Shown here: positions 4,810 through 6,155 of the stretch, in pieces
Position numbering within the stretch: the first letter of the stretch is position 1
Layout: the number at the start of each line of letters is the position of its first letter
Assembly (NCBI GenBank): GCA_021202325.1
Contig: JAJQDF010000180.1
Location: 1-6,155, forward strand
From: Clostridiales bacterium
GTDB lineage: Bacteria; Bacillota; Clostridia; Lachnospirales; Anaerotignaceae
Length of the DNA stretch: 6,155 bases
Reading direction: 5' to 3'
Translations under genes and position numbers: made by a program
Notes under the pieces: model-generated
Told to the model about the DNA's origin: nothing
The model's input: the letters and a program-made list of their open reading frames with translations, nothing else
Database searches by the model: none

Positions 4810-6089
4810 ATTTTCACACCCTCCCGTATAACTGATTTTCCGCTTGCCAGTTCTTTGTTAGGATAATCTTCGGCAGCAGTTTCTCCATAGATTACGCAGT
4901 TTTTGCCAATCTTTACGCCATCGGGAACAATTGAGTTTTCGCCGACAACGGTTATTCCTGTGTTATAAATCTTAGGCTTATCCTCGTTGGGAACATTTTC
5001 TCCGATTCCCATCTGAACGCCTTCGCCTATAACGCAGTTTCTGTCTATGATACAGCGGTCGATAACCGCTCCTTTTTTGATTACTACGTTTTCCATTATG
5101 ATGGAATCCTTAACAACAGCGCCTTCCTCAACCACTACTTCCACACCGAGTACAGAAGAATATACCTCGCCGTATATCTCGCAGCCCTCAGAAGCAATAG
5201 ACTGTTTGAGCTTTGCTCCGGGTGCTATATACTGAGGCGGCTGATTTTCGGTATTTGTGTATATTTTCCAGAAATTGTCGTAGAAATTGAATTCCGGAAC
5301 AGTCTTTATAAGCTCCATATTGGCCTGCCAATAGCTCTCGATTGTTCCTACATCCTTCCAGTAGTCGCTGAAACGGTAAGCATAGAGTGTCTCGCCGTCG
5401 GCCAGCATTTTAGGAATGATATGCATACCGAAGTCGCTGTTTGCGTGTACCTTATTGTCGTCAATAAGCACCTGACGAAGCTTTTTCCATGTGAAGATGT
5501 AAATACCCATTGATGCAAGATTGCTCTTGGGCTTGGGCGGTTTCTCTTCAAACTCGTAAATTTTGTCGTCATCCAAAGTGTTCATTATTCCAAAACGGCT
5601 GGCCTCCTCGATGGGAACCTCCAGAACCGCAATTGTGGCTGTATAATTGTTGGCCTTGTGGAACTCCAGCATTTTTGAATAATCCATCTTGTAGATATGG
5701 TCTCCCGAAAGAATGAGCACATATTCAGGATTATATCTGTCGATATACTCCAGGTTGTGGTAAATGGCATTTGCCGTTCCCATGAACCAATCGCCCATTT
5801 CCTCTCCGCCTTTAACGTGGGGAGCAAGGATTGTAACGCCTCCGCTCTTTCTGTCCAGATCCCAGGGAATTCCTATGCCGATATGCTGGTTGAGCATAAG
5901 CGGCTGATACTGTGTCAATACTCCTACTGTGTCAATCCCCGAATTGATGCAGTTGCTGAGAGGAAAGTCAATGATTCTGTATTTTCCCCCGAATCTTACG
6001 GCCGGCTTAGCAGTATTCTTTGTCAATATTCCAAGACGGCTTCCCTGTCCGCCCGCAAGAAGTAACGCCATAATTTCTTTACTTTCCAT
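4806..6089 (-). CDS. glgC: Glucose-1-phosphate adenylyltransferase GlgC (427 aa)
   Basis: GlgC makes ADP-glucose from ATP and glucose-1-phosphate, the committed step of bacterial glycogen synthesis, in the cytoplasm. The catalytic marks are intact: phosphate loop [11 protein letters not shown] (10-20), [20 protein letters not shown] (27-46), GTANAIYHN (104-112), the metal-binding [10 protein letters not shown] (128-137, D130), the sugar-phosphate lysine in FEEKP (K183) and SDYWKDVGT. The C-terminus is a hexapeptide-repeat beta-helix used for allosteric control and assembly. The length is slightly above the roughly 380-430 aa range middle for Firmicutes. An in-frame ATG at 6104 would add five residues, but it overlaps the excellent GGGAGGCGAT site (6093-6102) that lies 3 nt before the ATG at 6089, so I choose 6089. 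It is co-transcribed with glgD. No other glg genes are in the window. Confidence 0.96.
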   Translation of the reverse strand: MESKEIMALLLAGGQGSRLGILTKNTAKPAVRFGGKYRIIDFPLSNCINSGIDTVGVLTQYQPLMLNQHIGIGIPWDLDRKSGGVTILAPHVKGGEEMGDWFMGTANAIYHNLEYIDRYNPEYVLILSGDHIYKMDYSKMLEFHKANNYTATIAVLEVPIEEASRFGIMNTLDDDKIYEFEEKPPKPKSNLASMGIYIFTWKKLRQVLIDDNKVHANSDFGMHIIPKMLADGETLYAYRFSDYWKDVGTIESYWQANMELIKTVPEFNFYDNFWKIYTNTENQPPQYIAPGAKLKQSIASEGCEIYGEVYSSVLGVEVVVEEGAVVKDSIIMENVVIKKGAVIDRCIIDRNCVIGEGVQMGIGENVPNEDKPKIYNTGITVVGENSIVPDGVKIGKNCVIYGETAAEDYPNKELASGKSVIREGVKI

Positions 6090-6092
6090 AAT

Positions 6093-6102
6093 ATCGCCTC
6101 CC
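6093..6102 (-). promoter_or_regulatory. glgC ribosome binding site that decides the start
   Basis: GGGAGGCGAT on the minus strand has its GGAGG core 7 nt from the ATG at 6089. It rules out the alternative ATG at 6104, which is fused to the site's 5' edge and has no site of its own. Confidence 0.85.
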
Positions 6103-6106
6103 ATGT

Positions 6107-6120
6107 AGTCAATTATGACT
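6107..6120. repeat. Small palindrome in the glgC leader
   Basis: AGTCA (6107-6111) and TGACT (6116-6120) are inverted copies around ATTA, just upstream of the glgC ribosome binding site. The size and symmetry would suit a dimeric repressor, but five-base arms can arise by chance in AT-rich DNA. No convincing -35/-10 pair is visible in 6105-6155, so the real promoter may lie beyond the window. Confidence 0.25.
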
Positions 6121-6155
6121 TTTTTATAAACATGAGCCCCCTAAAGACATCATAC

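Noticed and set aside
5585..5827. 80-codon minus-strand ORF within glgC
   Set aside because: Out-of-frame shadow of a well-conserved gene.

Overview
The window looks like chromosomal DNA from a low-to-moderate-GC Firmicute, most likely an anaerobic Clostridia gut-type lineage. The grounds are the glgC-glgD pair (GlgD is a Firmicutes-type paralogue of ADP-glucose pyrophosphorylase), SpoVG, an ECF sigma factor paired with a DUF4179-type membrane protein, strong AGGAGG-like ribosome binding sites and AT-rich intergenic DNA. I cannot name a genus. All six long genes lie on the minus strand, so the window reads right to left.

From right to left: glgC (start reassigned to 6089) and glgD overlap by 4 nt and encode the catalytic and the regulatory-type subunits of glucose-1-phosphate adenylyltransferase for glycogen synthesis. 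A 280-nt spacer with a 15-bp perfect inverted repeat and a possible 11-codon leader ORF leads into spoVG (start reassigned to 3410). spoVG is closed by a 12-bp stem. Next comes a 242-aa protein of unknown function whose motif order resembles the uracil-DNA glycosylase superfamily, ended by a strong terminator. Then follows a two-gene ECF sigma factor / DUF4179 (probable anti-sigma) operon, which has a textbook ECF-type promoter (TGAAAC-N17-CGTC) partly overlapping the preceding terminator, and its own terminator at about 559-594.

The most interesting part is the apparently empty left end (1-560). I read it as a complete, compact type I toxin-antitoxin module. A 30-aa hydrophobic peptide is encoded on the minus strand (267-359) with a very strong ribosome binding site that is itself folded into an 8-bp hairpin. 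A perfect 12-bp stem sits at the predicted 5' end of its mRNA. A consensus promoter on the plus strand (TTGACA-N17-TATAAT) drives a short structured RNA of about 95 nt that is fully antisense to the 3' end of the toxin mRNA. The toxin terminator is built from the same bases as the antitoxin -35 region. Next to the module is a palindrome-rich segment (about 428-542) that may be a dispersed repeat. The toxin identification is inference from architecture, because I could not match the peptide to a named family.
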